Positions 1-10,500 of a DNA stretch of 64,000 nt are shown piece after piece. The translations under genes were made by a program, and so were the position numbers. Each line of letters opens with the position of its first letter. The stretch's first letter is position 1. The stretch lies in the NCBI GenBank assembly GCA_046349915.1, contig JAXMBL010000003.1:2356001-2420000 (forward strand). Reading direction: 5' to 3'. Below the pieces are notes generated by a model that was not told where the DNA came from, ran no database searches, and was given only the letters and a program-made list of their open reading frames with translations. Origin of the DNA: CAIXSC01 sp046349915 (GTDB lineage Bacteria; Planctomycetota; Planctomycetia; Pirellulales; Pirellulaceae).

Positions 1-948
1 GATGGTGAACGGGCGACCCACGCCGATCTGTGGAGTCGGCTCGTCATGTTCGTCAAGAACGCGGATGCGAGTGAATCGAACTTGTTGATCTCCGTGAGCT
101 CGACGGACCTGCCGTAAATCTCGCGTGCCATCGTGAGTGTCCGCGCCTGCCGCCAAATACTGCCGGACGATTTCGGCCGCCGGCCCCGTCGCATGCACGG
201 CGCCGTCATTCATCCAGATCGCATGAGCACAGAGGCTGCTGACGGCGGACATCTGATGACTCACGAAGAGGACCGTCCGCCCGGTGCGAGCCACGTCTTT
301 CATCTTTCCCAGGCACTTCTTCTGAAACGCCGCGTCTCCCACCGCCAGTACTTCGTCGACGATCAGGATTTCCGGTTCCAAATGAGCGGCGATGGCGAAT
401 GCCAGACGGACATACATCCCGCTCGAGTAACGTTTCACGGGCGTATCGAGGAATGCACCGATTTCGGCGAATTCGACAATGTCGTCGAACTTGCTGGCGA
501 TCTCGCGGCGAGTCATCCCAAGGATGCTGCCGTTCATGTAGATGTTCTCGCGACCGCTTAGCTCGGGGTGAAAGCCTGTCCCCACCTCGAGCAAACTGCC
601 GACCCTGCCACGCAAGATGACTCGCCCGCTTGTGGGTTCCGTAACGCGGCTCAGCACTTTCAGCAAGGTACTCTTCCCTGCTCCGTTTCGACCAATCACG
701 CCCACCACATCGCCATGCGTGATCTCGAAGTTAACGTCGCGCAGAGCCCAGAAGTCTTCGCCCGAGTAACGAGAATCCTTCAGCGGCGATTGCGTTGCGA
801 GGCTGCGACGTTGGCACGCTCGTAAGATATACCGCCACGGCGCCGCCGCGGCGGACATCAGCGATTCGCGCAGCGTACGATAGCCCACGGCGCGCGTTCC
901 GATGCGATAGTGCTTACTCAGATTTTCGACTCGGACAGCGGCAGTCAT
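1..948 (-). CDS. Polysaccharide ABC transporter ATP-binding protein (Wzt/TagH type), 3' end cut off by window edge
   Basis: ATPase that would power export of a finished polysaccharide across the inner membrane, with the permease encoded just upstream at 988-1830. Reading the minus strand from ATG at 948 gives an N-terminus starting MTAAVRVENLSKHYRIG. It is followed by a Walker A motif GRNGAGKST, an ABC signature YSSGM, and a Walker B region ILIVDEVLAVGD with the switch histidine in FVSHQ. The SLLEVGTGFHPELSGRENI stretch is typical of the Wzt/KpsT/TagH group. At least 316 codons are present. The frame stays open to base 1, so the C-terminal part, which in Wzt proteins can bind the glycan end, is incomplete. 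It is the last visible gene of the operon that starts at 15416. Confidence 0.9.
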   Translation of the reverse strand, partial: MTAAVRVENLSKHYRIGTRAVGYRTLRESLMSAAAAPWRYILRACQRRSLATQSPLKDSRYSGEDFWALRDVNFEITHGDVVGVIGRNGAGKSTLLKVLSRVTEPTSGRVILRGRVGSLLEVGTGFHPELSGRENIYMNGSILGMTRREIASKFDDIVEFAEIGAFLDTPVKRYSSGMYVRLAFAIAAHLEPEILIVDEVLAVGDAAFQKKCLGKMKDVARTGRTVLFVSHQMSAVSSLCAHAIWMNDGAVHATGPAAEIVRQYLAAGADTHDGTRDLRQVRRAHGDQQVRFTRIRVLDEHDEPTPQIGVGRPFTI

Positions 949-987
949 GATATTCGGTTCAGGCAAGCGAAGTCGCGAGACATCCAA

Positions 988-1830
988 CTAGACGATATCG
1001 GCAAAACTTGCTTCCACCTTGCGGAAGTACAGACATCCCAAGGCCAAGAGACCGAGGGTGACGGCGGTGGAAACCCAGAGAGCGTACGCATCAAAAGGAG
1101 TGCCTAGCACCGCGTTGCGAAAATTCAGGATGAATCCATACGCCGGATTGAATGGCAGGACGACTTGCCAGCGTGGGCCTACCCAGGAGGCGTCCATGAA
1201 CACGGTAGGCGTGGCGAACATCCACAGTTGCACCAAGAACGGAACGACGTAGCGAAAGTCGCGATAGGCCACGGTCAGTGCGGCCAGTCCGGCGCCGATG
1301 CCCAACGCTGCCAAGAACAAACCAAATATCAGCAATGGCGCGGCGAGCAGCGACAAGGTGGGCAAGATGCGATAGTACGCCAAGAGAATCGCAAGCATGC
1401 CTGAGGCAATGGTGAAATCGACCAAGGCCACGCCAATCGTGCTTCCCGGAACAAACAAACGGGGGAAATAAACTTTGGTGACCAAGTTCTGATTGGCGAC
1501 GATGCTGCCCGAGGACGAGGACAGCGAGTTGGCGAAGAACGTCCAGGGTAGCAGGCCGCAGAAGGCGAACAATGGATAGGGGATGCGTGCCGAGGGGAGA
1601 TCCGCCATACGTCCGAGAAACACGCTGAACACCACCATTTGTGCCGCCGGTTGCAGGATAGCCCAGGCGGCGCCCAGCACCGTTTGCTTGTAGCGGACTT
1701 TTACCTCGCGCCACACGAGGAACCAAAAGAGCTCGCGGTATCGCCACATTTCGCCGACATCGATCACTTTCCAGCCCGGGCGGGCTTCGATGATCGAGAT
1801 TGGGGCCGAGGCGACGTATTCCGTGGACAT
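988..1830 (-). CDS. Polysaccharide ABC-2 permease (Wzm/TagG type)
   Basis: Membrane subunit of the polysaccharide exporter, partner of the ATPase at 1-948. The start is the ATG at 1830 (MSTEYVASAP); an upstream in-frame TTG at 1881 is possible. The 280-residue product has the family layout: a cytoplasmic N-terminus ending in a WRYRELFWFLVWREVKVRYKQ-like amphipathic stretch, then about six hydrophobic segments, and a C-terminus ending SFADIV. It lies 39 bp from the ATPase and about 54 bp from the transglutaminase gene on the same strand, so co-transcription is likely. Length and composition fit the ABC2_membrane family; the glycan carried cannot be told from the sequence. Confidence 0.9.
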   Translation of the reverse strand: MSTEYVASAPISIIEARPGWKVIDVGEMWRYRELFWFLVWREVKVRYKQTVLGAAWAILQPAAQMVVFSVFLGRMADLPSARIPYPLFAFCGLLPWTFFANSLSSSSGSIVANQNLVTKVYFPRLFVPGSTIGVALVDFTIASGMLAILLAYYRILPTLSLLAAPLLIFGLFLAALGIGAGLAALTVAYRDFRYVVPFLVQLWMFATPTVFMDASWVGPRWQVVLPFNPAYGFILNFRNAVLGTPFDAYALWVSTAVTLGLLALGCLYFRKVEASFADIV

Positions 1831-1884
1831 AAGGTGACGTTTAGGCTGTAACTTGGACCGACGAACGATCAATGAAAGCAACTC

Positions 1885-3351
1885 TCAGGGAGATAACTCA
1901 ACCGCACTGTCGGCAGGCTGTCGTCTCGCGGCTTCGATTCGCCACGATGCCGTTTCTCCACGCAGACCCGCCAGATTCACCGATCGGGCCTCGACCAAGC
2001 GAACTCCCGGTTGCCAGTGGAACTCTATCTGATCTGATGAATGCACACGCCATTCTCCTTGATCATCTCGTGATTCGAAGTGCGAGAAATTGGGAGTCCA
2101 CGTTGCGAGTCGGAGTGAGACTATCCCTTCTTCCTCGTCGACATGATCGAGTGAGATCTGAGTGCGGCCGACAGGGAAGTACAACGATTCGCGCGAAGGG
2201 GCGGGAGTAGCTTCGGGGCACATCGCGGGCGAGCGGGACTCACGGAGCGGTTGAATGACGTACTGCAGGCTTCGTTTGGGATGTCCCTTGGGATAATCGG
2301 CGCCGAGGAAATTATTGCGTGCGTGATAGACGACGTACTCGTAGAACTCCATTCCAATGCCGGTGCCATGAAGCGCCAGGTTGTTTTGCCGGAGTGGTTC
2401 GCCGGTCTCTCCCAGCACTACGACTTCGACCTGCAAGACTTCGCGGATGTCGCGAGTTACGGCCGGATCGACGACATCGTAGAGTTCTTCGCGCAAACGC
2501 TTGTCGGGATGCCGACGGCTCAGTTCGGTCCATAAGTCATGCAATTCGGCGGCACTCAACCATTCGCCATTTCGACGGTAAGCGATGTTGAAGTCGGTGT
2601 CGATGACGATCCACTTGCTAAACTCGGGTACATAGACTTCCGTGACGGCATGATCGAACTTGCGACCGTCTTTGCTCAAACCGAGCAGACGCGAGGAGTA
2701 TCCTTTTTCGACGACACAGGCGCCGAAGAGCAAGGAAAAAGGCCGACACGTAAGCGGCTCCCCAAGCTGCGCGACCCGCATAATCTCGACCGGATTGTTG
2801 TCGTCGAATTCAATTCGCGCCCGCCCGTGTTCCGTCATTCCTCGCACTCGACTGGCGATCTCGAATACGTCGCGCGAACCGTTGATGACCGGGTCGGCCA
2901 ATTTAAGAAACTCGACGACCTCGGGATCGGCAAGCGATTCATGCTGAAAGATTACTCGCCCCTGATCACTAGGAATGGCCGCGGAAACTTCCACCTTGAA
3001 TGAGTAATCAGGAAAGCGTTCGCCAAGCACTCGTGCGATCGCTCGCGGTTCATGAACCAGCGTGTGGTCGACTGGCGGACCGAAATCGATCGTGTCTTCC
3101 TGCGTGAAGGGATCGTAGATGCCGTACGCGATTCGCAGCGCGTGCAAGATGGCCGGGCGAGCTCCGAAGAACGTCGACCAGACGAGCAGAACGAGCGCGG
3201 TCAAAGTGACTGCCAGCGCTAACCAGTTGCGGGGACCGAACGATGGCTGTACTTGCGATTCGTTCGACGAATCGACGCCATCCCCCGATCCCCCGCGGGT
3301 TTGGGATGTGCTCGCCGCATAGTTCTCCGCCGATGAGCGGGGCGACATCAT
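1885..3351 (-). CDS. Membrane-anchored transglutaminase-like protein of the exopolysaccharide locus
   Basis: The chosen start is ATG 3351, whose ATGA overlaps the stop of the upstream ligase gene; ATG 3363 and 3348 are also in frame. The 488-residue product has one N-terminal membrane segment (about residues 43-61, LALAVTLTALVLLVW) and a large extracytoplasmic part. A transglutaminase/papain-like triad can be read: Cys in TCRPFSLLFGACVVEKGYSS, His in DHAVTEVYVP, and Asp in WIVIDTDFN. Family members may be peptidases or crosslinking enzymes, and the actual reaction is unknown. Its place between the ligase and the exporter suggests a role in handling the exported polymer or a partner protein, which is inference. 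Confidence 0.7.
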   Translation of the reverse strand: MMSPRSSAENYAASTSQTRGGSGDGVDSSNESQVQPSFGPRNWLALAVTLTALVLLVWSTFFGARPAILHALRIAYGIYDPFTQEDTIDFGPPVDHTLVHEPRAIARVLGERFPDYSFKVEVSAAIPSDQGRVIFQHESLADPEVVEFLKLADPVINGSRDVFEIASRVRGMTEHGRARIEFDDNNPVEIMRVAQLGEPLTCRPFSLLFGACVVEKGYSSRLLGLSKDGRKFDHAVTEVYVPEFSKWIVIDTDFNIAYRRNGEWLSAAELHDLWTELSRRHPDKRLREELYDVVDPAVTRDIREVLQVEVVVLGETGEPLRQNNLALHGTGIGMEFYEYVVYHARNNFLGADYPKGHPKRSLQYVIQPLRESRSPAMCPEATPAPSRESLYFPVGRTQISLDHVDEEEGIVSLRLATWTPNFSHFESRDDQGEWRVHSSDQIEFHWQPGVRLVEARSVNLAGLRGETASWRIEAARRQPADSAVELSP

Positions 3352-4673
3352 GGAGTACGGCATGGAACGGTCGTCCAAGGTGGCAGACGATCGACGGTGG
3401 CAGGGTGAGCATCCACGGCTACGGCGGCGGGGCGAGATACGCGGGCGAGTCTTAAGGAGTGTACTCTCAATACGCCGGCGCCGAGCATGACGATGTAGTA
3501 AGGAAGTTCGATTCGCTCCGCGGTTACGAGGGCCGCGGAAACAATAAACCCAGTCGTGGCGGCGATCACCGCGCGCGCAGCTCCCTTCAGCCAAGGGTCG
3601 TCCACGGGAGTTCGCTCGCGAGTAAGCGGGTAAAGTCGCAGGCAAGTGAGGATGTAGAAGCCCAGAATTGAGAGAAAACCAGGCAGGCCCAAGGTAGCGC
3701 CAATCTCAGCCCAGGTGTTGTGGGCCTTCTTCCCATGCGGCCAACCATACTCGGGTGCAATATTCACCCAATTCTCCATCCCGCATCCTAGGACGGGATA
3801 ACGCAACATGACGTCGAGCGCGTCGCGAGTCAGTCCGAAGCGGCTGTCCGCGGAGGCGTCGCGCTGCTCTTTGCTGGCAAATGAAGACATGAACTCTTCA
3901 CGCACTTCTTTTCCCGCCATACCGACGACCAAGACGATGCCGGCCGCCAAGGCGATGAAGTGAATCATGCGTTTCGGAATCAAGATGAATGCCACAACGC
4001 CAGTGATGGCCATGGCCAACATGCCGCCGCGGGACATGCTGAATAGCACGACATGCGCCATCAACGCGGCCGCGGCGAACGCCGCGATTCGTTGCCACCA
4101 GTTGTCGGCGTGGAGTCCTACGAAGAGAGCCAAGCCAAACGCGGTAACGGTTGCGATCGCAATCCCGTTGTTGTCCAGTCCGGCGAAAACCCAGTCGTTG
4201 GTGTTGATGCCCCAGCGATAATACTGTTCGTTAAAGTTCAGCGCCAAAAATCCTTGGGTGGCGACGAGAACCCATGCGAGTTGCTTGAGTTTCGCCACAG
4301 AGTCGATCAATGTCATGCCGGCGAAGATCGGCACAAATACTTTGGTCAAAATCTCGACAGTAAACCAAGCTTGTTCCGGCGCGGGCGTGATACTCGCGCC
4401 GATCAAGATCCAAACCCAGAAGAAACACATGACGGCGAGCGTGGGGGTGGCGGCGCCGAATCTCCACGATCCGGCCCCATGCAACTGCCACCCCAGCAAG
4501 AACGCGATCGCGATGATGCGACTGTAGTTGCCTGGCGAGACCGACCAGAACCAAAGCGAATCGGGTCGCAGGTTGGCGAACGCCACATAGATCAGGAATC
4601 CCCAAAAGGGCCGATAGAGCGATGCAATCGCTCCGCCATAGGTCATGCCGTAAACAAACAGCAAGCCCTTCAT
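3348..4673 (-). CDS. O-antigen ligase/polymerase-like membrane protein (exosortase-associated)
   Basis: A 441-residue polytopic membrane protein with roughly ten hydrophobic segments, similar in layout to the Wzy/WaaL group and to the O-glycosylation ligase subfamily found with exosortase systems. The N-terminus is MKGLLFVYGMTYGGAIASLY, and the segment GFLIYVAFANLRPDSLWFW is characteristic of that subfamily. A large loop after the middle segments contains RFGLTRDALDVMLRYPVLGCGMENW and HNTWAEIGATLGL, matching the conserved loop of O-antigen ligases. ATG 4673 overlaps the stop of the glycosyltransferase gene by four bases. Expected role is polymerising glycan or transferring it at the outer face of the inner membrane; the acceptor is unknown. 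Confidence 0.82.
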   Translation of the reverse strand: MKGLLFVYGMTYGGAIASLYRPFWGFLIYVAFANLRPDSLWFWSVSPGNYSRIIAIAFLLGWQLHGAGSWRFGAATPTLAVMCFFWVWILIGASITPAPEQAWFTVEILTKVFVPIFAGMTLIDSVAKLKQLAWVLVATQGFLALNFNEQYYRWGINTNDWVFAGLDNNGIAIATVTAFGLALFVGLHADNWWQRIAAFAAAALMAHVVLFSMSRGGMLAMAITGVVAFILIPKRMIHFIALAAGIVLVVGMAGKEVREEFMSSFASKEQRDASADSRFGLTRDALDVMLRYPVLGCGMENWVNIAPEYGWPHGKKAHNTWAEIGATLGLPGFLSILGFYILTCLRLYPLTRERTPVDDPWLKGAARAVIAATTGFIVSAALVTAERIELPYYIVMLGAGVLRVHSLRLARVSRPAAVAVDAHPATVDRLPPWTTVPCRTP

Positions 4674-5848
4674 AGCGGCAGCACCTCCGCGAATCGGCCT
4701 AAACAACGCCCCCAATCGTGACGAGTTTCGACGAAGCGTCGGCCAGCCGCCCCTAACGCCTGTTGTCGCTGAGTGTCGTTGATGGTGTCGCACACCGCAC
4801 TGGCCCACTCCTCGGCCGTGGAGGCAATCAGCAGGTCGCTGCCCGCGATGACATTCAGTCCTTCCGCGGCGCCGGGCGAGGCGATCACGGGTCGCGCCAT
4901 GGCCATCGCCTCAAGAACCTTGTTTTGCACGCCGCGCGCGATCTGCAACGGAGCAACCGTCACACTCGCGTCCGCCAGATGGGGGCGAATATCGGGCACC
5001 GAGGCGTGAACTTCGACTCCTGGCAATTCGGCGAGCTTCACGACCGTGGGATCGGGATTGCGGCCTACCACGGCGAGAGTCGCTTGTGGACAGTAGTTGA
5101 GTATGAGCGGCCACGCCTCGCGGCAAAACCAGCGAATGCCTTCAATATTGGGCGGATAATCGAGCGCCCCCACGAAAACGCAACGAGGACGTTGGGACGA
5201 AGGACTGCGCGGTTGGAAGTACTCAAGATCGACGCCGTTGGGTATGGCGAGCGTGCAGGCATTGGGACAGAACGCACGATAGATGTCCGCTTCCGCCTCG
5301 CTGACCAACGTCACCGCTCGGACGCGTGTCGGCAGCGACTGTTCGAGTTCCCGCAGTCTTCGCCCCTCCCATTGATAGAGCCAGCGTTTAGGACCACGAC
5401 GGACACGGGCGTAGTCGTAGAACTTCTGGCTGTCGACATCCACTAAGTCGGCGACGACGGGCAATCCAGCCAACTCGCCTATGTCGGCGTACTGCATCAT
5501 GCTGGAGCAAAAGACAACCACCGCGTCGAACGGCTTCCGCCGCGCCCAGTCGCGGATGGTCGATCGCAAGGCCCCGGATCGAAACAATCCTTCGGTGGCG
5601 CTGCCGCCAGTCGCCAAGGAAGTGGCGGCCCGCAGCCAACGAGTTGCGCCGAGCGGCTCGATCGCGACCGCCTTACAGAGACGATTGAGTTCGGTGACTG
5701 TCGTGGAAGGCACAGGTTCATCGGCCAGCGTCGCCAAGTGCACCTCAGACCGCTCGGCCAGATACCTCAGCAAATGGTACGACCGAATCCGATCTCCTCG
5801 ATTCGGAGGGTAAGGGACGCGGTGAACGAGATACAGGATGCGCGACAC
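4670..5848 (-). CDS. GT4-type glycosyltransferase, exosortase/polysaccharide system-associated
   Basis: A 392-residue cytoplasmic glycosyltransferase of the GT-B fold. The N-terminus MSRILYLVHRVPYPPNRGDRIRSYH is typical of the sugar transferase group that accompanies EpsH-type exosortases. The C-terminal half carries the GT4 nucleotide-sugar signature, including FVGALDYPPNIEGIRWF, EVHASVPDIRPHLADASVTVAPLQIARGVQNKVLEAMA and the PVIASPGAAEGL loop. The start is GTG 5848. It is followed directly by the ligase gene (4-bp overlap) and preceded by the deacetylase gene 11 bp away. It probably adds one sugar to the lipid-linked repeat unit; donor and acceptor cannot be inferred. Confidence 0.87.
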   Translation of the reverse strand: MSRILYLVHRVPYPPNRGDRIRSYHLLRYLAERSEVHLATLADEPVPSTTVTELNRLCKAVAIEPLGATRWLRAATSLATGGSATEGLFRSGALRSTIRDWARRKPFDAVVVFCSSMMQYADIGELAGLPVVADLVDVDSQKFYDYARVRRGPKRWLYQWEGRRLRELEQSLPTRVRAVTLVSEAEADIYRAFCPNACTLAIPNGVDLEYFQPRSPSSQRPRCVFVGALDYPPNIEGIRWFCREAWPLILNYCPQATLAVVGRNPDPTVVKLAELPGVEVHASVPDIRPHLADASVTVAPLQIARGVQNKVLEAMAMARPVIASPGAAEGLNVIAGSDLLIASTAEEWASAVCDTINDTQRQQALGAAGRRFVETRHDWGRCLGRFAEVLPL

Positions 5849-5859
5849 GGCGAATTAGC

Positions 5860-6843
5860 TCAGGGGTGGCCGCTGGATGCGGGCCAATCGGGAGAAGGTT
5901 CGACTAGGTCTCCGCTCGCGAAACCCGACTCCTCGGGAGCGACGTCTTCGCCCATATCGTCGAAGGTTTCCGCTTTGATCGTTCCGTCAGCCGCCGCATG
6001 TTGGGCCGCGACGACTTCCTTCATCGTTGTGAACGGAAACCGTGAAAGGAGCGAGGCCAACTTCCCCTCGGTGGTGTTGAGGTTCAAGTAGTGACGCCAA
6101 CGCGCGATGCGATCGCCCGCCTTCAGACGAGGTTGTTTCGGGTCGATTTCCCACGGGTGGATATAGAACATGAAGGGCTGGCCATGTCGGGCGTTGATCG
6201 CTCGCAGGCACAAATCGGTCCACTGCAGTGGATAGAGGCGGAAGTAACCGCCGCCAGATACCGGCAGATTCACTCCGGCTCGCCTGACAACCGAAGGAGG
6301 AAACTCCCAGAGAGTTCCTGACGGCGTCGCAAGCTGATGCAGCCAACGCTGGGCGTTGGGGATGCCATACCGATCGTGGTATATCGGGTAAACGCTCGAG
6401 TCGACCTCGAATCCCTCTTCGATTAAGATCTCCAGCGACCAAAGCGAGTCGCGTGTGATCGAAAAGCTAGGCGCTCGATAACAGGTGACTCGCTGACCGG
6501 TGATGTCCTCCAACACATCGCGCGACCGGCGTAGATCCTCGCGAAATTCGTCAGGCGTTTGTTGGTAGATCAAACGATGCCAGAAGCTATGCGAGCCTAA
6601 CTCGTGACCCGCGCTCGAAATCTTGCGAACCATCTCCGGGTGTCGTTCGGCAACCCAACCCAAGATGAAAAAGGTACCTCGAACGTCGCGCTCAGACAAC
6701 AGATCGAGGATTCGGTCAGTGTTTCCCTCGACCCGCGATTCATACGAAGCCCAAGTCTCTCGATCGACGTGCCGTTCAAAGCCCGAGACCTGAAAATAGT
6801 CTTCGACATCGACCGTGAAGGCGTTTTGAATGACTTGGGACAC
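5860..6843 (-). CDS. Polysaccharide deacetylase (PEP-CTERM/exosortase-locus type)
   Basis: A 327-residue NodB-type carbohydrate esterase family 4 protein that would remove N-acetyl groups from the polymer. Motif 1 is FTVDVEDYFQ with the catalytic and metal-binding aspartates. Motif 2 is HELGSHSFWHRL, giving the H-x3-H metal ligands. Motif 3 is CYRAPSFS. The C-terminal FMFYIHPWEIDPKQPR region carries the last catalytic histidine. This arrangement matches the subfamily found in exosortase/PEP-CTERM loci. The start is GTG 6843, with only a weak Shine-Dalgarno. It sits between the EpsI-like gene (78 bp away) and the glycosyltransferase gene. Substrate assignment is inferred from context. Confidence 0.9.
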   Translation of the reverse strand: MSQVIQNAFTVDVEDYFQVSGFERHVDRETWASYESRVEGNTDRILDLLSERDVRGTFFILGWVAERHPEMVRKISSAGHELGSHSFWHRLIYQQTPDEFREDLRRSRDVLEDITGQRVTCYRAPSFSITRDSLWSLEILIEEGFEVDSSVYPIYHDRYGIPNAQRWLHQLATPSGTLWEFPPSVVRRAGVNLPVSGGGYFRLYPLQWTDLCLRAINARHGQPFMFYIHPWEIDPKQPRLKAGDRIARWRHYLNLNTTEGKLASLLSRFPFTTMKEVVAAQHAAADGTIKAETFDDMGEDVAPEESGFASGDLVEPSPDWPASSGHP

Positions 6844-6921
6844 GAGAGGACTTTACTCGGTAATGTGTACGATCTTGGATTTGCAGTCGCGACGCGCGGT
6901 CGCGATGTGATGGCGGAGGCT

Positions 6922-7590
6922 TTACGGAGTCAGCAGGAAGGGGCGAGCCGCGGCCGTGAACTCGCGCACGAAATCCTCGAGTCCTTGAGCGGGCGTCTGG
7001 GCCGACCCACCTTCGGTCTCGTCGGGGACGATGCCCGCGATTTGCACCTTATACAGGTAAGGTTGACTGCGAAATGTCCAACGCGGACTCTCGGGTTTCG
7101 ACCAATGATTACCGGCGCTCCAGGCATAGTAGACTTGTTGCGACGATCCATCCTCCTCACGCGATTTCATGCGGACGCTCCAGAATTCTTCCTTCTGATC
7201 CGCGGCGGCGCCCGCGAATGAAAAAGCGACGCGTACACCCTCGGACTCATACCCTTGTCCGGAGTAGCAGACTTCGGGGGTATGGACGGAGATCGGGCCG
7301 GGAGGTCCAAGCATGAGCGCAACGTTGACCGTTTGGCCCGTTTCTTGATGCTGGTAGACGCGATTTACATGCGCCTGGCACTGAAGAATCTCGACGACTT
7401 TGGGATCGAGCGACTCATCACGAGTCAAACGCCAACCGCCAAACTCGCTGGGAATGCCGGCTAGTTTCTCGGCGGCCGGAGCCACCGAGGTGGGGATGCC
7501 CCAACGATTGCTGGCTCGCCCATGCCACAGTCCGGAGCCGATCGTGAGGGCCGCGCCCAGGACGACGCAGGCCAAGATGCCAGGTTTCAT
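6922..7590 (-). CDS. epsI: EpsI-like exosortase-associated protein (DUF3485)
   Basis: A 222-residue protein with an N-terminal hydrophobic segment (MKPGILACVVLGAALTIGSG) and a periplasmic domain of the EpsI family. The key stretch VNVALMLGPPGPISVHTPEVCYSGQGY contains the conserved HxPxxCxxxxGW-like motif of these proteins. EpsI proteins are encoded next to, or fused to, EpsH-type exosortases and are needed for exopolysaccharide production; the biochemical role is not established. The ATG at 7590 overlaps the stop of the giant TPR gene by four bases, so the two are translationally coupled. Confidence 0.88.
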   Translation of the reverse strand: MKPGILACVVLGAALTIGSGLWHGRASNRWGIPTSVAPAAEKLAGIPSEFGGWRLTRDESLDPKVVEILQCQAHVNRVYQHQETGQTVNVALMLGPPGPISVHTPEVCYSGQGYESEGVRVAFSFAGAAADQKEEFWSVRMKSREEDGSSQQVYYAWSAGNHWSKPESPRWTFRSQPYLYKVQIAGIVPDETEGGSAQTPAQGLEDFVREFTAAARPFLLTP

Positions 7591-10500
7591 GATCGATTCC
7601 CTCCACGGAGTGCTGATTCGACCTCGTTGCGCATCACGCGGTCCGAGTCGGTAAGGACTTGATCATCGAGTCCCGATTGCAGAGCAAGTTCCCAGTGCTC
7701 TTGCGACTTCGCGGTCATGCCTACTTTGTGGTAGGCCAGTGCCAAGTGCAGACGGAAGCGAGGATCGGGATTCGGCGCCGACGCCGCCGACTCCAAGAGC
7801 GGCAAGGCTTCATCGGCTCGATCCAAGGTCAAGAGGATCGTCGCTTTGGTGTCGAGCAGCGCGGGCTGAGCGCCGGCAATATCCAAGGCGCGATCAATCA
7901 ATTGCAGCGCCTCCTCCGCTCGGTCGCGGCGCTCGCCCAAGATCGTGGCCAAATTGTTCAGGGTGACGACGTTTCTCGGATCGACTCGCAATGCCCTCCG
8001 CGATAGTTCGTCCCCTTCGGCTGGCCGGTTCTGAAAGTACCGCGCGCTCGCCGCGACGCCCAACAACAACGGATCGTTGGGGTGAGCCGCGAGTGCCTTG
8101 GTCAGCAGCGGTTCGGCGGCCTGAAAGTCGGTTTCTTCCGATTGACCCAACAGCAGAAGTTCGCAAGCGACGACCGCGGGACGAGGCGATGCATCTTGCA
8201 GCGCGATCTTCGAACAGATTTCCAACGCTTCTTGTTTGCGGTCGAGGCGCGCGAGTGTGTAGGCTAATCCCGCGAACAGTTCGGGGGATATCGCGAAGGC
8301 TTGGCGATGCCAGGTTTCGGCCGAGGCATGACGTCCCACGGAGCCGCAGACATCGCCAATCGCCTTCATCAATCGCGCGCGTTCCCCGTCATCTCGCACT
8401 TGACGATCCGCCGCATCATAGAACTGTTGCACGACCGAATCGAGCTGATTGAGCCGACCTTGTCCCTGCAACGCTCGTGTTCGCAATTGCAGTCCAGCCA
8501 AGCTTGCCGGAGCGGCGCCATCGAGCTTGCCGAGCCACGATTGTGCCTCGTCCCAACGGCGTCGCCGCAGCAGATAGTCGATGAACTCAACAAGATGAGC
8601 GGGCGATGGACGATCACGAGCGACTAACGCCAGATACTGCTGGGTTGCGGCCGGCTGTTGATCGAGGCGTTCGAGTACTCGCGCCAACAAGATGCGATCG
8701 TTGGGCTGAACACGCGGCCCGGCAATGATCTTCTCCAGAATCGAGCGAGCTCGTTCGAGATTCACTGACCCTTGTCGTTGCACGAGTAGATTGGCCTGCA
8801 AACGCAGATTGGCGTCGTCGTTCGTGCGATCATCGACCGCTTGCAGCAGGTCTTGGGCTTGTCGCCATTGAGATTCGCCGCCTTGGCGAAACAGCAAGGT
8901 GGCGAGGAGGCGTTTGGCGGCTTCCTGTTTGGGGTCCAATCGCAGGCATTCTCGCAGGTGGCGAGTGGCCAAGTCGGGCTTATATTCGGCCACGAAGGTT
9001 GCAAAGCGAAGGTGGTAGTCGGCGTTGCTGGGCTCAAGTTGAATCGCCTCGGCGTATCGTGCTTCCGCGGCGGGGCGATCTCCCAGTAACTGGAGACCTT
9101 GCGCTTGCAATTCGGCTCGTCGACCCGGCGCGAGTCCCTCCCAGTTTGCCATGGCCTCCAGTTCTCGGCGAGCGGCCGCGGCGTCGCCCGCCCGGAGATA
9201 GAACAAGAACAATCCCATGCGAGCTTGGATGTTCTCGGGTTCGAGGGTCGCGGCCTGAGCAAAAGCGGCCTTCGCTTCTTCGAGAATCGAGGCGCCATCG
9301 GCCGCACCCGGTTCGTAACGCTGCAAGAGAGTGCGACCAAGCCAGAATTGAGCCGAAGCGTCGCGCGGCCGTCGCTGGACTTCCGCCCGCGCTAGGGCCA
9401 GGGCGCGAGCCGTATCCCCCGCACGCTCGGCCGATGCGATACGCAACTCGCTGAGTCCCGTCGACGCCACTCCCTGTTCTCGCATGCTCGCCAACAGCTT
9501 CTCCACTTCAGGCTCGTTATCACGCAGCAAATGCGCCAGGCGCTGGAAGACTAAGGGGCGGCGTTCGCCCCAGTCGAGCGCTTGGCGGTAAGCAGCCGTG
9601 GCTTCCGAATACTGCCCGCGCCGCTCGGCGATGATTCCCTTGAGTACGAAGGGTGCGGCCCAATTGGGACGGATCAGCAGTATCGCTTGAACTCGATGGT
9701 CTGCCTCGATCAACCGCGGATCGTCAGGCTTGGTCGACTGAGCGATCAACCGGTTCGCTTGAATGTACTGCCAGCGAGTGCCTTGAGGTCCTTCGCAGGC
9801 GATGAGCCGTTTTTCACAACGCTCGACTTCGTCGTAATCGCCTTCGTTCAACGCGAGTTCCGCGATTTGAATTCCCACCTCGGGGTCGCATGCGAGCGAT
9901 TCATCTAATTCGCGTAGTCGTTGACGCACAAGATCGACCTGGCCGCGCCCATAGGCCGCTCGGACCAACTCGCGGCGAATCTCCACTTGGTCGGAAGGAG
10001 ACGCGGAAGTCAAACGTTGCAGCAGCAGCTGTTCCGCCGCTTCGTGTTCGCCTCGCGACGAGGCGATTCGTGAACGCACCAAGACGGCTCGTTGGACCTT
10101 GCCTGGCAATGCGGCCAGCTTGTTGAGCACCCGGTCGGCGCCTTCCCGGTCTCCCATTCGTTCTCGCAATTCCACCAGGCGCTCCAACAGCACGTTGTCG
10201 TCCGCAAAGTCATGCTCGACGTCTGTCAACAACTTCGCCAGTTCCTCGCGGCGGCCGCCATCGGAAGCGAGCGGCGAGTCGTCAGAGGAGGAGAACGAAT
10301 TGGTGTTCGCCGCCGCCGACACGTCCGATACAGCAGGCGATACGGGAGGCAATTCCGCTAGTAGACGTTCGGCTCGGAGGAGCGCCAGACGCCAGGGCTC
10401 CGCGGCGGCGGAAGACGATTCAAGGGAGACGGCTCGTTCGTAAGCCTGGTCGAATGCTCCCCAGTGACGCTGGCCGCGGGAACGGCGGAGTTGTTGTTGC

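Noticed and set aside
133..825. Plus-strand frames opposite the Wzt-like ATPase
   Set aside because: The minus strand reads a complete ABC ATPase with Walker A, signature and Walker B through this interval.
9000..9454. Plus- and minus-strand frames inside the TPR gene
   Set aside because: The 1518-codon TPR frame is continuous and shows repeated TPR patterns, so the others are shadows.
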